DNA of 64,000 nucleotides from Austwickia sp. (GTDB lineage Bacteria; Actinomycetota; Actinomycetes; Actinomycetales; Dermatophilaceae): contig CP064985.1 in the NCBI GenBank assembly GCA_016699675.1, forward strand, positions 1,922,001 to 1,986,000, read 5' to 3'. Numbering within the stretch: position 1 is the stretch's first letter; each line of letters starts with the position of its first letter. The position numbers and the translations under genes were made by a program. The notes under the pieces were generated by a model. It saw only the letters and a list, made by a program, of their open reading frames with translations, had not been told where the DNA came from and made no database searches. Shown here piece after piece: positions 44,772-53,687 of the stretch.

Positions 44772-45404
44772 TCACGCCGGGTCGCGGGTGTCCTGGTCGG
44801 CCTGCTCGTCGCGGCCGTCGCGGCCGGCGTGATCGGCGTGGTCGGCCGCCCGCGCCAGATCTTCCGCCGTGTCCACGTCCCAGGCGGCATGCGCCGGTAC
44901 GGCGAGGGTGGCGCAGGTCAGGCCCGCCAACGTACGGCGTACCCCCACGTCCCGCGCACCCGCCGGCACCGCGGCACGAAGGCGCGCGGTGCGGTACGCC
45001 GCGAGCAGCGCCTGCTCCTCCCCCTCCCCATCGAGCGCGCGCACCCCATCGACGCTGGTCGGCTCGGCCGCGAGGGCGGCGACCAGCGCCGCGGCGGCCT
45101 CCCCCGCGAAGGGCAGGTCGCCGGCGAGCAGGACGACGTACGGCGTGGCGACCTGGGCCAATCCCGCAGCGATCCCCGCGACCGGGCCGCCGCCGGGGGG
45201 ATCCTCCCGGGCCCACCGCACCGCCCTGGGCAGCGGCCGGGCCACCCCGACGCAGACCACGTCCCAGTCCGGCGGCAGCGTGCGGACGAGCCGGGCGAGG
45301 AGCGGCTCACCGTGGACCGGTGCCTGGGTCTTGTCGGTGCCCCCGAACCGTCGCGACTGACCCCCGCACAACACGATCGCGGTGGCCTGCGGCATGCCGT
45401 CCAT
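44772..45404 (-). CDS. mobA: Molybdenum cofactor guanylyltransferase
   Basis: Transfers GMP from GTP to molybdopterin to form the guanine dinucleotide cofactor. 210 residues. The nucleotidyltransferase signature AIVLCGGQSRRFGGTDKTQ lies at the N-terminus, followed by PVHGEPLLARLVRTLP and VVLLAGDLPFAGEAAAALV (metal-binding Asp); EDPPGGGPVAGIAAGLA is also typical. The C-terminus is unusually charged (ARAADHADHAGRDGRDEQADQ), an Asp/Arg/His-rich tail outside the fold. Two starts, ATG 45404 and ATG 45395, are nearly equal. No other mo-cofactor genes lie in the window. Confidence 0.88.
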   Translation of the reverse strand: MDGMPQATAIVLCGGQSRRFGGTDKTQAPVHGEPLLARLVRTLPPDWDVVCVGVARPLPRAVRWAREDPPGGGPVAGIAAGLAQVATPYVVLLAGDLPFAGEAAAALVAALAAEPTSVDGVRALDGEGEEQALLAAYRTARLRAAVPAGARDVGVRRTLAGLTCATLAVPAHAAWDVDTAEDLARAADHADHAGRDGRDEQADQDTRDPA

Positions 45405-45552
45405 TGTCCACAACCTGCGCTGACCTTCACGAACGGGGGACGGGCCGCAGTTACCATGACGCAAGACGCCGGGCGAGCGGCCGGCGCAAGCCCGCGGCCC
45501 GAACGCGCGTCACCCGACCGCGCCAGGGCAGCGTCTCAGAGCCGGAGGACCC

Positions 45553-46587
45553 ATGTCGGACGAGCAGCGCCGCGACGAGCCGAGCGAGGGCGTCTATCCC
45601 GACGCGACCGCCCCCAGCGAACCGGGGGCGTTCGACGCCACCCGGCCGATGCCGCAGACGCCTCCGCCGTTGCCGCTGACGCCGCCCGGTGCCCCGCAGG
45701 GCCAGCAGTCCTGGGGCCAGCCCGGTTCCCCGCCGCCGAGCCAGTGGGCCCAGCAGCCGTCGCCCCAGGGTGAGTCCCCGCGGGGTGGCTGGGGTGAGCA
45801 GGGGCAGCAGGGCTACCCGCAGTGGCAGCAGTCCGGCCAGGGACAGCAGCCGTGGGGACAGCCCGGGCAGGGCGGGCCGGGCGGGCCGGGCGGACAGGGG
45901 CCCCAGCCGTGGGGCGACCAAGGGCGCGGGCAGCAGCCCTGGGGCCAGCCGCCTCAGCAGGGTCAGCCCCCGCACGGGCAGTCCCAGCCCGGTCAACCGC
46001 AGCAGGCTCCGTGGGGACAGCAGCCGCAGGGGCAGTGGCCGCAGCAGGCACCCGGTGCGTACGGCGCCTCGACCCAGCCGGGCCAGTGGGGTCAGCCCGG
46101 GCAGCAGAACCAGCCGGGGCAGCCCTATCAGCCCGGCCGGCCGGGCCCGTGGGGTCAACCGGGTCAGCCGGGTCAGCCGGGTCAACCGGGTCAGGCCGGA
46201 GCGTCGGCTCCCTGGGGTGCGCCCGCGACCAAGACCCGCAAGCCGATGAACGCCAAAGTCCTCGCCCTCCTGGCCGCGGGGTTGGTGTTGTTGATGCTCC
46301 TAGGGCTGCTGATCTACAGCCTCATCGGGCGGCAGCGGGCGACGGCCGCCTGCAACAACACGCAGTGCGAGCTCACGCTCATCCACGAGCGCGCGACCGT
46401 CAACCTCAAGACGGCCAAGGGCGAAAAGGTCATCTCCCAGCAGGGCATCGACGGGGACACCGCCAAGTACTCCGTCGACGGCACCGAGAGGTCCTGCAAG
46501 AAGGGCGAGTCCGCGCGCGTCGGCGACCTCAGCTTCACGTGCAGCGCGATCGAGGGGGACAAGCTCGTTCTCACCGTGAAGAACTGA
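45553..46587 (+). CDS. Gln/Pro/Gly-rich single-pass membrane protein
   Basis: 344 residues. Residues about 30-225 are low complexity built on WGQPGQ / QQPWGQP repeats; nine-base repeats of GGTCAGCCG (46150-46192) encode GQPGQPGQPGQ. One membrane segment (VLALLAAGLVLLMLLGLLIY, about 235-255) follows a basic KTRKPMNAK. The outside C-terminal domain of about 80 residues has four Cys (CNNTQCEL; RSCKKG; FTCSA) and beta strands. The cytoplasmic disordered repeat plus a small outside domain is a layout seen in many actinobacterial envelope proteins of unknown role. ATG 45553; GGAGGACC upstream. Confidence 0.8.
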   Translation: MSDEQRRDEPSEGVYPDATAPSEPGAFDATRPMPQTPPPLPLTPPGAPQGQQSWGQPGSPPPSQWAQQPSPQGESPRGGWGEQGQQGYPQWQQSGQGQQPWGQPGQGGPGGPGGQGPQPWGDQGRGQQPWGQPPQQGQPPHGQSQPGQPQQAPWGQQPQGQWPQQAPGAYGASTQPGQWGQPGQQNQPGQPYQPGRPGPWGQPGQPGQPGQPGQAGASAPWGAPATKTRKPMNAKVLALLAAGLVLLMLLGLLIYSLIGRQRATAACNNTQCELTLIHERATVNLKTAKGEKVISQQGIDGDTAKYSVDGTERSCKKGESARVGDLSFTCSAIEGDKLVLTVKN

Positions 46588-46623
46588 CCGGCAAGCGACC
46601 GGGCGCGGGGTCTGAACGCAGCG

Positions 46624-47424
46624 TCAGAGCGCGAGCGGCGCCCCCAGCCGCCGCGACACCTCGGCCGCCGCCGCGCGCAACCGCGCCACGATCCCGCCCG
46701 GACCGTCGCGGTCGGCCCGCAGGTGCCCGGTCCGCCAGGTCACCGCGACGGCGGCGACCGGGTGCCCGTGCCGGTCGAGCACGGGCACCCCGACCGACTC
46801 GAAACCGGGGGTGACGCTGCCGTTCTCGTGCGCGTACCCCGCCGTCCGCACCGCCGTCAGCGCCGCCCTCAGCCGGCTCGGTGAGTCGGGGCCCACGCCG
46901 TGCCGTTGGACGAACGCCGACCGGCCGGGAAACAACGCCCGTATCTGGGCCGGCGGCAGGGCCGCGAGCATCGCCAGCCCGCTGGCGGTCAGGTGCGCGG
47001 GCAGCCGGACGTCCACGTCGCTGACCAGCGCGGGCTCGCCCGAGGCGCGCTCCTCCACGACGTACAGCACCTGATTCCCGTGCAACACGGCGAGGTGACC
47101 CGTGTGGCCGAGCGCGTCGACGAGCCGCGCGATGACGGGCCGGCCGACGCGCGCGAGGGGCGCCTGCCGCGCATACGCCCAGCCGCGCCCGAACGCCGCC
47201 AACCCCAGCCCGTCCCGGCCGGTCTCGGGGACGTGCGTGACGAAACCCGCGTCGCCGAGGGCAGCGAGCAGCTTGTACGTCGTGCTCCGCGGGAGATCGA
47301 GGTCTCGCGCGATGGCTGCTGCGGGGAGGGGTTCGAGATGGCGGGCCAGGAGCCGCAGCACCGCGAGGGCCTGGACGGCAGCGGGCGGGTCGGGCGTTGC
47401 CGCCGGCGCCGCCCCGGCCGTCAC
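46624..47424 (-). CDS. IclR-family transcriptional regulator
   Basis: 266 residues, GTG 47424. The N-terminal winged helix (AVLRLLARHLEPLPAAAIAR; LDLPRSTTYKLLAALGDAGF) is followed by an IclR effector domain (GWAYARQAPLARVGRPVIARL; HLAVLHGNQVLYVVEERASG; LPAHLTASGLAMLAALPP; PVAAVAVTWRTGHLRADR). IclR-type regulators often control catabolic genes; hutH at 49620 is the nearest catabolic gene, and IclR-like HutR proteins exist, so control of histidine use is a reasonable guess (inference). Its start overlaps the stop of the 89-residue gene (GTGA). Confidence 0.92.
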   Translation of the reverse strand: MTAGAAPAATPDPPAAVQALAVLRLLARHLEPLPAAAIARDLDLPRSTTYKLLAALGDAGFVTHVPETGRDGLGLAAFGRGWAYARQAPLARVGRPVIARLVDALGHTGHLAVLHGNQVLYVVEERASGEPALVSDVDVRLPAHLTASGLAMLAALPPAQIRALFPGRSAFVQRHGVGPDSPSRLRAALTAVRTAGYAHENGSVTPGFESVGVPVLDRHGHPVAAVAVTWRTGHLRADRDGPGGIVARLRAAAAEVSRRLGAPLAL

Positions 47425-47690
47425 ACCTGGTCCTGGATCAGGGCCGTGTCGCGGCGGAAGAGGGGGTAGCCGCAGGCCGCGCCGCCGGAGTCGGCCGCGA
47501 CCGCCCAGTTCGACAGCCGCCAGCCGAGCGATTCGACCGCGGCGATGCTCTCCGAGAACACCGCGACGTCGCCGTGCTCCGGAGGCGACCAGGCGCTGAT
47601 CTTGAGCTTGGCGGCGAAGACCGGCAGGCCGCGCTCGTAGGCGTCGCGGGCCTGGGCCATCAGGTTGGCGAGATCCTTCTCTCGGCTCAT
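47421..47690 (-). CDS. Small hypothetical protein coupled to the IclR gene
   Basis: 89 residues: an N-terminal helix (SREKDLANLMAQARDAYERG), beta strands (LPVFAAKLKISAWSP; WRLSNWAVAADSGG) and a conserved-looking ending (GYPLFRRDTALIQDQV). ATG 47690; stop overlaps the IclR start. Not recognised with confidence. The compact alpha-beta pattern is similar to small actinobacterial proteins of unknown function rather than to a membrane or DNA-binding protein. Confidence 0.75.
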   Translation of the reverse strand: MSREKDLANLMAQARDAYERGLPVFAAKLKISAWSPPEHGDVAVFSESIAAVESLGWRLSNWAVAADSGGAACGYPLFRRDTALIQDQV

Positions 47691-47733
47691 GGGTCGAGGG
47701 TAGACCAGCCCAACCGGCGTCCCCGGACCGGAG

Positions 47734-48153
47734 CTACAGGCCCAGGGCTGCCCAGGCGAGCCGTCGCTGGTTGGTGCGGTGGGCCCCCCAGACCGCCCAC
47801 AGGACGCAGAACGGCCAGAGCGCGGCGAGGCCGTGGCCTGCGGTGATGATGGCGACGGGGATGCTGATGAAGGTCATCACCAGGGTGCCGAAGATCGTGC
47901 CGTAGAGCATCCCGATCGGCGGGAAGATGAACGCCAGCAGGCCGGCGAGCAGCAGCGACTTCTGCCGGACGTAGCGCGGCCGGACCGGCCCGAAGGCGCT
48001 GCGGGCCCGGGACGCGCCGGGGCCACCCAGCACGACGCCCTCGAGGGGCGCGGAGCCCCGCCCCTGGTATCCGGGCGAGCGCGTGGGGGCGTCCTGGGGT
48101 CCGCCCTGGGCCTGGTAGGGCGGGATGGGCGAGGCAAAACGGGGCTCGGTCAT
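47734..48153 (-). CDS. Small membrane protein
   Basis: 139 residues: a Pro/Gly/Arg-rich cytoplasmic N-terminus (about 60 residues, starting TEPRFASPIPPYQAQGG) followed by three hydrophobic stretches (SLLLAGLLAFIFPPIGMLYG; TIFGTLVMTFISIPVAIITA; LAALWPFCVLWAVWGAH). No family recognised with certainty; the pattern recalls TM2-like small proteins of actinobacteria. Same strand as the genes on either side but separated from them by 43 and 139 bases. Confidence 0.75.
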   Translation of the reverse strand: MTEPRFASPIPPYQAQGGPQDAPTRSPGYQGRGSAPLEGVVLGGPGASRARSAFGPVRPRYVRQKSLLLAGLLAFIFPPIGMLYGTIFGTLVMTFISIPVAIITAGHGLAALWPFCVLWAVWGAHRTNQRRLAWAALGL

Positions 48154-48292
48154 CGGGCCTGATCAGCTCCTCCGCCGGGGCGGTGTCGCGGGGTGCGCGG
48201 CCGGGTGGCCGCGTCGCTATCGTCAACGCCGCGGGCGCCCGGTTTGATCCCGGAGCCACCGCCCGTACGGCGGCCCGCTGGCCGGCTCGGCC

Positions 48293-49528
48293 CTATCGAC
48301 CGCGGCGCAGGCCGGCCAGCAGCGAACGGTCGCGGCGGACGCCCTCCGGCGCGTTCGTCGGCAGCGCCAGCGCGACCAGGCCGAAGACGAGGGCGGCGCC
48401 GTTGTAGGCGTAGGTCAGGTACTGGTACCACTGGTGCTGGCCCCACCCGGTCAGGGCGATGAAGACCAGGCTGACCGCGAACATGGTGCCCCAGACCCCG
48501 GCCAGCGAGCGCATCAGCAGCGTGCCGACGACGGTCACCCCGATGCAGGCAACCGCGGTGATGAGCGGCAGGCCCGGCACGGTGGTCTCGCTGGTGCCGA
48601 GGCCCGCCTTCGTGAAGGGCGCGTAGACGGCCGGGTCGGCGAGATACGGCCCGAAGATCAGCACCGCCGACGCCAGCCCGGCCGGGATCGCGGCCGTCAG
48701 CGCGGCGCGGCGACCGTAATGCCGCCAGAGCAGCACCAGCAGCGGGAGGGCGAGCACGGCGTAGATGAAGCGGTAGGAGAAGGCCAGCGCGAAGAGCAGC
48801 GCCGCCACGACGTACGCCGTCGTCCACCACCGGGACGCGCGATACCGCCCGGCGAGGAGGTACACGGCGGTGCCCGTCACGACCAGCGCGGCGCCGTTGA
48901 CCCACCCGTCGGACTGGATGGCCAGCTCGAACCGGAACGCCGGGCTGAGGAAGAGCAGCGCCGCCGTCACGGCGCCGGCCCGGGCCCCGCACCACCAGGT
49001 CAGCCCGCCGATCAGGAGCGTGAACCAGACGAGGCCCTGCCAGTAGAGGTCGCCGTGGGTGAGCACGAACGGCACCGCCAGGAGCAGCCCGCCCACCATC
49101 GGGCTGATGGTGTTGCCGAGCTGGGTGTGCCGGTAGTACGGGTTGCGCCCGGCGAGGAGCTCCTCGGCCCCGTACTGCAACGCGGTCGCCCGGTCGGTGG
49201 CCGCCGCGTAGTGGCCGGCCGAGCCGCGATAGAAGACGTACGCCGCGAGCACGCACGCGACCGACCCGGCCAGCGCGAGCGCGGTCAGCCAGCGGCGCGA
49301 TCCGAGTCGGTGCAGACCCCAGGCCGCCGCGAAGGCCGCCGCGCTGATCACGAGGGTGTACGCCGGGTTCCAGAACGGCCACCACAGCCGGCGGCCGAGG
49401 CCGTGCGGGACCGTGTCGCCGTACGACAGGTAGCCCACCGGCAGCCAGCTGAGGAACGCATACCCGAGGGCCACGCCGACGACCGCCCAGCCGCGCCAGC
49501 GCCGCCCGCGCAGCATCTCGGTCCTCAC
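48293..49528 (-). CDS. Multi-spanning GT-C-like membrane protein
   Basis: 411 residues, about ten hydrophobic segments (WAVVGVALGYAFLSWLPVGY; YTLVISAAAFAAAWGLHRLG; YVVAALLFALAFSYRFIYAV and others). An outside loop after the first segment (SYGDTVPHGLGRRLWWPFWN) and a later one (LLAGRNPYYRHTQLGNTISP) look like the lipid-sugar-facing loops of GT-C or DUF2029-type mannosyl/arabinosyl-transferases. GTG 49528 was chosen; ATG 49516 is the alternative. Divergent from hutH. Substrate unknown, presumably polyprenyl-phosphate sugars for the cell envelope. Confidence 0.72.
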   Translation of the reverse strand: MRTEMLRGRRWRGWAVVGVALGYAFLSWLPVGYLSYGDTVPHGLGRRLWWPFWNPAYTLVISAAAFAAAWGLHRLGSRRWLTALALAGSVACVLAAYVFYRGSAGHYAAATDRATALQYGAEELLAGRNPYYRHTQLGNTISPMVGGLLLAVPFVLTHGDLYWQGLVWFTLLIGGLTWWCGARAGAVTAALLFLSPAFRFELAIQSDGWVNGAALVVTGTAVYLLAGRYRASRWWTTAYVVAALLFALAFSYRFIYAVLALPLLVLLWRHYGRRAALTAAIPAGLASAVLIFGPYLADPAVYAPFTKAGLGTSETTVPGLPLITAVACIGVTVVGTLLMRSLAGVWGTMFAVSLVFIALTGWGQHQWYQYLTYAYNGAALVFGLVALALPTNAPEGVRRDRSLLAGLRRGR

Positions 49529-49619
49529 GCGGGACAGCGTAGCCGCGCCGATCCGGGGTCTCGCCGGCGAGACAGATCCGGGCGCGCCGGGGCGGTCCGG
49601 GGTCGCCGCGCGGGTTTCC

Positions 49620-51212
49620 ATGAAAGGCATGAGCCGTACGCCGTTCGCCCCGCCCGGATCCACGCCGCCGGCCACGGTCGTCGTCGGCGCGGACGCGCCG
49701 CTGACGATCGAGGAGGTCGTCGCGGTGGCCCGCCACGACGCCCCGGTGCGGCTGGCCGAGCAGGCCCTGGCACGGATCCGGCGGACCCGAGCGGTCGTCG
49801 ACGCGCTCGCGGACGACGACGTACCGCACTACGGCATCTCCACGGGTTTCGGCGCGCTGGCCACGACCTCGATCCCGCCGCACAAGCGAGCCCAGTTGCA
49901 GCGCAGCCTCATTCGCAGCCACGCCGCGGGCTCCGGCCCGGAGGTCGAGCGGGAGGTGGTCCGGGCGCTCATGCTGCTGCGACTGGCCACGCTGGCCACC
50001 GGGCGCACCGGCGTGCAGGAGCGGACGGCCACGACGTACGCCGCCCTCCTGAACGCGGGGATCACGCCGGTCGTGCGGGAGTACGGCAGCCTCGGCTGCT
50101 CGGGTGACCTCGCCCCGCTCGCTCACTGCGCGCTGGCCGCGATGGGGGAGGGCGAGGTGCGCGACGCGACCGGCGAGCTGCGGCCCGCGGCCCCGGCGCT
50201 GGCCGCCGCCGGCATCGCGCCGCTGGAGCTGCGCGAGAAGGAGGGCCTCGCGCTCATCAACGGCACCGACGGCATGCTCGGGATGCTCTGCCTGGCCATC
50301 GCGGACCTGACCGGGCTGCTGACGGCCGCCGACGTCGCCGCGGGGATGAGCGTCGAGGGACTGCTCGGCACCGACCACGTCTTCGCCGCGGACCTGCAGG
50401 CGCTGCGCCCGCACCCCGGCCAGGCCGCCTCCGCCGCCAACCTGCGGGCCATGCTGGCCGACAGCCCGATTCGGGCCAGCCACGCCACGGCGGCCTGCAC
50501 CCGCGTGCAGGACGCCTACAGCCTGCGCTGCGCGCCGCAGGTGCACGGCGCGGCCCGGGACACCGTGGCCCACGCCCGGGTCGTGGCCGGTCGCGAGCTC
50601 GCTGCGGCCATCGACAACCCGGTCGTCACCCTCGGCGAGCGGGTGGAGTCGAACGGCAACTTCCACGGCGCGCCGCTCGGCTACGTCCTCGACTTCCTCG
50701 CGATCGTCGCCGCCGACGTGGCCAGCATGAGCGAACGACGGACGGACCGCTTCCTCGACCGGGCTCGCAACGCGGGCCTGCCGCCGTTCCTCGCGGACGA
50801 CCCGGGGACGGACTCGGGGCACATGATCGCGCAGTACACGCAGGCGGCCATCGTCGCCGAGCTCAAGCGACTCGCCGCGCCGGCGAGCGTCGACTCGATC
50901 CCCAGCTCGGCCATGCAGGAGGACCACGTCTCGATGGGCTGGGCCGCCGCGCGCAAGCTGCGCCGCGCTGTGGACGGGCTGGGCCGGGTCCTGGCCATCG
51001 AGGCGCTCACCGCCGCGCGGGGGATCGAGTTGCGGGCGCCCCTGGTCCCGGGTCCGGCGGGGGCGGCCGCGGTCGCCGCGCTGCGCGCCGGCGGGTGGCC
51101 CGGGGCGGGCCCGGACCGGTGGTTGGCGCCGGAGATCGAGGACGCGTACGCCGTCGTCCGGTCCGGCGCGCTCGTCGGCGCCGTCGAGGCGGTCGTCGGC
51201 GTGCTCGCCTGA
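49620..51212 (+). CDS. hutH: Histidine ammonia-lyase
   Basis: Deaminates L-histidine to urocanate, first step of histidine use. 530 residues. The MIO prosthetic group forms from the triad in REYGSLGCSGDLAPLAHC (near residue 159): here Cys-Ser-Gly replaces the textbook Ala-Ser-Gly, a variant I recall from other actinobacterial HutH proteins. Other signatures are YGISTGFGAL (loop Tyr), EGLALINGTDGM, QDAYSLRCAPQVHG and SSAMQEDHVSMGW. The start is ATG 49620 or ATG 49629 (MSRTPFAPP). hutU, hutI and hutG are not adjacent, so the pathway is split. The IclR gene 2.2 kb away may regulate it. Confidence 0.96.
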   Translation: MKGMSRTPFAPPGSTPPATVVVGADAPLTIEEVVAVARHDAPVRLAEQALARIRRTRAVVDALADDDVPHYGISTGFGALATTSIPPHKRAQLQRSLIRSHAAGSGPEVEREVVRALMLLRLATLATGRTGVQERTATTYAALLNAGITPVVREYGSLGCSGDLAPLAHCALAAMGEGEVRDATGELRPAAPALAAAGIAPLELREKEGLALINGTDGMLGMLCLAIADLTGLLTAADVAAGMSVEGLLGTDHVFAADLQALRPHPGQAASAANLRAMLADSPIRASHATAACTRVQDAYSLRCAPQVHGAARDTVAHARVVAGRELAAAIDNPVVTLGERVESNGNFHGAPLGYVLDFLAIVAADVASMSERRTDRFLDRARNAGLPPFLADDPGTDSGHMIAQYTQAAIVAELKRLAAPASVDSIPSSAMQEDHVSMGWAAARKLRRAVDGLGRVLAIEALTAARGIELRAPLVPGPAGAAAVAALRAGGWPGAGPDRWLAPEIEDAYAVVRSGALVGAVEAVVGVLA

Positions 51213-51243
51213 CCCGCCTGGTGCGGCCGTTAAGATTTCGGAC

Positions 51244-53115
51244 GTGACCGTCCCCGACGTCGAGCCGCTGGCTCCCGCCTCGACCACCGGCGACGCGCCC
51301 AGCCACCCCACCGCCGCGGGGGGACGCTCCCGCTGGGGTTCGCGGTTCGAGTTCTTCGCGATGAGCGCGGTCGGGGGTGCGATCCTGGCGGTGATCTGCG
51401 AGTACTTCCCCAGCATGACCCGCGGGTCCCTCTCCCTCGGCACCGGCGACCATGTGGTGCTCGCACCGCTCGGCATCCACTGGGCGGACCCGCAGGCCTT
51501 CGCCGGCGACTGGTTCATGCAGAACGCTCCCCAGCCGCACTGGCTGTTCGACTACCTCATCAAGTTCGGCTGGCAGTCCGGGCACCTGTCGCTGGTGCTC
51601 TTCGCCTACTGGGTCCTCGGCTGCTTCATCACCGGGATGGCGACCGCCGTCCTCGCGCGGCCGTGGGGGCGCGAGCACGCCTGGGGCGCGGTGCTCGCGT
51701 GCGGCCTCCTGTCGGGGATCATCCCGTTCGCCGTGGCCGGGTCCACGTGGATGGGCTACCCGTCGGCGGTCCCCAACATGCTCGGCGGGGCGCTGCTCTA
51801 CCTGCTCTCGGCCTGCGTGATTGCCGGCCGCTACCGCTGGACGCTGGTGATCCTCCCGGTGCTGGCCGTGGTGCACGTGCAGATCGGCGCCATCGCGCTC
51901 GCGGTCAGCCTGCTCGGCGCCATCGCCTGTGTCCCGCTGCTGCGCAAGGTCCAGCCGCCGCGCGGCCGGGTCGGCCTCTACGCGGGCGTCTGGGTCCTTT
52001 CGGCCGTGATCGTCCTGGCCGAGATGAAGGCCCGATCGGTCGCCGCCGACCGCAAGGACTTCGTCGAGATCTGCGACAACTACATCCCCTACCACTGCTC
52101 GGCGAGCCAGTGGCCGGCCGCTTCCGTCGTCGCGGTGCTGGCCTGCTGCACGTTGACGCTGGCCTGCGCCGTCTACGTCCGCCCCGTGCGCCGCCCGATC
52201 TTCCTCGGCACCATCGGGGTGTGCGCGGTCGGCACGGTGATCGCCATGGTGCTCGACGGGCTGCACGTGCCCGTGCTGGGCGAGCTCATGCAGGCCCTCA
52301 ACGGCTACCGGGTCGGCCTCGCGATGTACCCCTACGCCATGTGGGGACTGGTCCTGCCGTTCCTGCGCCCGGCGTTCACGCTCAAACGCCGCCTCGCCGT
52401 CGCCGTGGTGTGCGTGGCGATGCCCCTGTTCCACTCCGCGGGCACGGGCAAGATCGACTTCGGCCAGGGCAAGTTCCACTACAGCGCCACGGATCTGGCC
52501 CTGATCGCGGCGTACGTCGTGCTCGCGGTCGTCGCCGCCGGCGGGTTGCACCGGACGCACGAGCAGCGCCGCCGGTTCAACGGCGCCGTCCTCGCCGCGT
52601 TCTGCGTGTGGGTGCTGGTCGCAGCCTTCGGCACCGCCATGTACTTCCAGCGGCACCCGTCCGCCACGGTCTGGGGCGGCAAGGCGGGCGCGGCCTGGGG
52701 CGTGCAGGCGCGCAAGATCCTGCCCCCGGGTTCCCAATACCTGGCGTCGCCGTACAGCATCGGCTTCCGCCTCAACTCCCAGCGTGGCTCGGTCGTGGAC
52801 TGCAAGAACATCCCGTACGGCGGCCCGGCGTACGGCGAGTGGAAGGAGCGGCTCGACGCGGTCGGCGGGTGGGAGCACTGCCTCCACGACACCTACTTCA
52901 CGACGATGCCCGCCCGCGAACTCGTCGCGGTCGCGGACCGGTACGGCGCCGACGCCATCATCACCAAGGATGATGAGGGCCGCGACCAGGTGCGTGACCT
53001 GACCGCCCTGGGCTGGAGCTACTACCACGTCAAGGTCGACACCATCGACTCGGCGATCCTGCTGCGACCGGGGGTTGCGCCTGCGGATCCTGGCGTGAGG
53101 ACGTCCAGTCCATGA
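51244..53115 (+). CDS. GT-C-like polytopic membrane protein with soluble C-terminal domain
   Basis: 623 residues, about eleven hydrophobic segments and a C-terminal outside domain of about 130 residues. The first outside loop (LGTGDHVVLAPLGIHWADP, FAGDWFMQNAPQPHWLFD) is acidic and aromatic, as in GT-C glycosyltransferases where an Asp here is catalytic. A later loop has FVEICDNYIPYHCSAS; the tail has SVVDCKNIPYGGPAYGEW followed by a conserved RLD.VGGW..C. A clear paralogue lies at 57505-59340 with the same signatures in the same order. GTG 51244. It overlaps the GtrA gene (ATGA), and a GT2 gene follows, so a lipid-linked sugar pathway is likely. Confidence 0.8.
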   Translation: MTVPDVEPLAPASTTGDAPSHPTAAGGRSRWGSRFEFFAMSAVGGAILAVICEYFPSMTRGSLSLGTGDHVVLAPLGIHWADPQAFAGDWFMQNAPQPHWLFDYLIKFGWQSGHLSLVLFAYWVLGCFITGMATAVLARPWGREHAWGAVLACGLLSGIIPFAVAGSTWMGYPSAVPNMLGGALLYLLSACVIAGRYRWTLVILPVLAVVHVQIGAIALAVSLLGAIACVPLLRKVQPPRGRVGLYAGVWVLSAVIVLAEMKARSVAADRKDFVEICDNYIPYHCSASQWPAASVVAVLACCTLTLACAVYVRPVRRPIFLGTIGVCAVGTVIAMVLDGLHVPVLGELMQALNGYRVGLAMYPYAMWGLVLPFLRPAFTLKRRLAVAVVCVAMPLFHSAGTGKIDFGQGKFHYSATDLALIAAYVVLAVVAAGGLHRTHEQRRRFNGAVLAAFCVWVLVAAFGTAMYFQRHPSATVWGGKAGAAWGVQARKILPPGSQYLASPYSIGFRLNSQRGSVVDCKNIPYGGPAYGEWKERLDAVGGWEHCLHDTYFTTMPARELVAVADRYGADAIITKDDEGRDQVRDLTALGWSYYHVKVDTIDSAILLRPGVAPADPGVRTSSP

Positions 53116-53687
53116 TGGAGCTGGTCAAGCGCGTCCTGCGGCACAGCGCCATGCGCTACCTCGTCGTCGGCGGCCTCAGCTTCGCCGTCAACGTGCTGCT
53201 CCTCAACATCCTGATCGTGCACCTGCACTGGGACCCCGAGCGGGTCGCGGCGCCCGCGGCGTTCCTGCTGACCTTCGGGGTGGCCTACACGCTGCAGCGC
53301 GTCTTCACGTTCCGCTCCGAGGCGGGCGTGAACGGATCGATGGCCCGCTACCTGGTGCTGGCCGGGGTGAACACCCTGGCCCAGATCCCCTTGCACGAGT
53401 TGGGCAGCGCGCTCGGCCTCGGCACCGCCCGCCGGCAGATCCTGGCCACCGGGATCATCACCGTCTGGAACTACTTCGCCTACCGGCACTGGGTGTACGT
53501 CGACCGGAGCCACCCCCTGCCCGCGGATGAGGAGACGGTGGCCTGGCACGAGCGGGCCGTACACCGTGTGCGGGTCGTGGCCAACATCGGGCCCAGCGGG
53601 GCCGCCACGTCAGGCGCCTCGAGCGCCTCGGGCCAAGACCAGTCGGGCGAGCCCGGTCCCACCCCGGACCCGGGGCGGGTGGCCTGA
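53112..53687 (+). CDS. GtrA-family membrane protein
   Basis: 191 residues with four hydrophobic segments typical of GtrA (RYLVVGGLSFAVNVLLLNIL; AAPAAFLLTFGVAYTLQRVF; YLVLAGVNTLAQIPLHEL; ATGIITVWNYFAYRHWVY), the putative flippase or carrier partner of lipid-linked sugar transfer. FTFRSE and the final NYFAYRHWVY are family hallmarks. The C-terminal 40 residues are hydrophilic. The start overlaps the upstream gene by four bases and the following GT2 gene by one base (TGATG), so the three are one operon. Confidence 0.93.
   Translation: MMELVKRVLRHSAMRYLVVGGLSFAVNVLLLNILIVHLHWDPERVAAPAAFLLTFGVAYTLQRVFTFRSEAGVNGSMARYLVLAGVNTLAQIPLHELGSALGLGTARRQILATGIITVWNYFAYRHWVYVDRSHPLPADEETVAWHERAVHRVRVVANIGPSGAATSGASSASGQDQSGEPGPTPDPGRVA

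Noticed and set aside
45393..45440. Possible decayed GAMAP element between mobA and the Gln/Pro-rich gene (TTGTCCACA, CTGCGCTGACC, TCACGAACGG)
   Set aside because: The order and partial arms are suggestive, but the GGTGCCATGGCACC centre is missing and the arms do not pair, so chance or a relic cannot be told apart.
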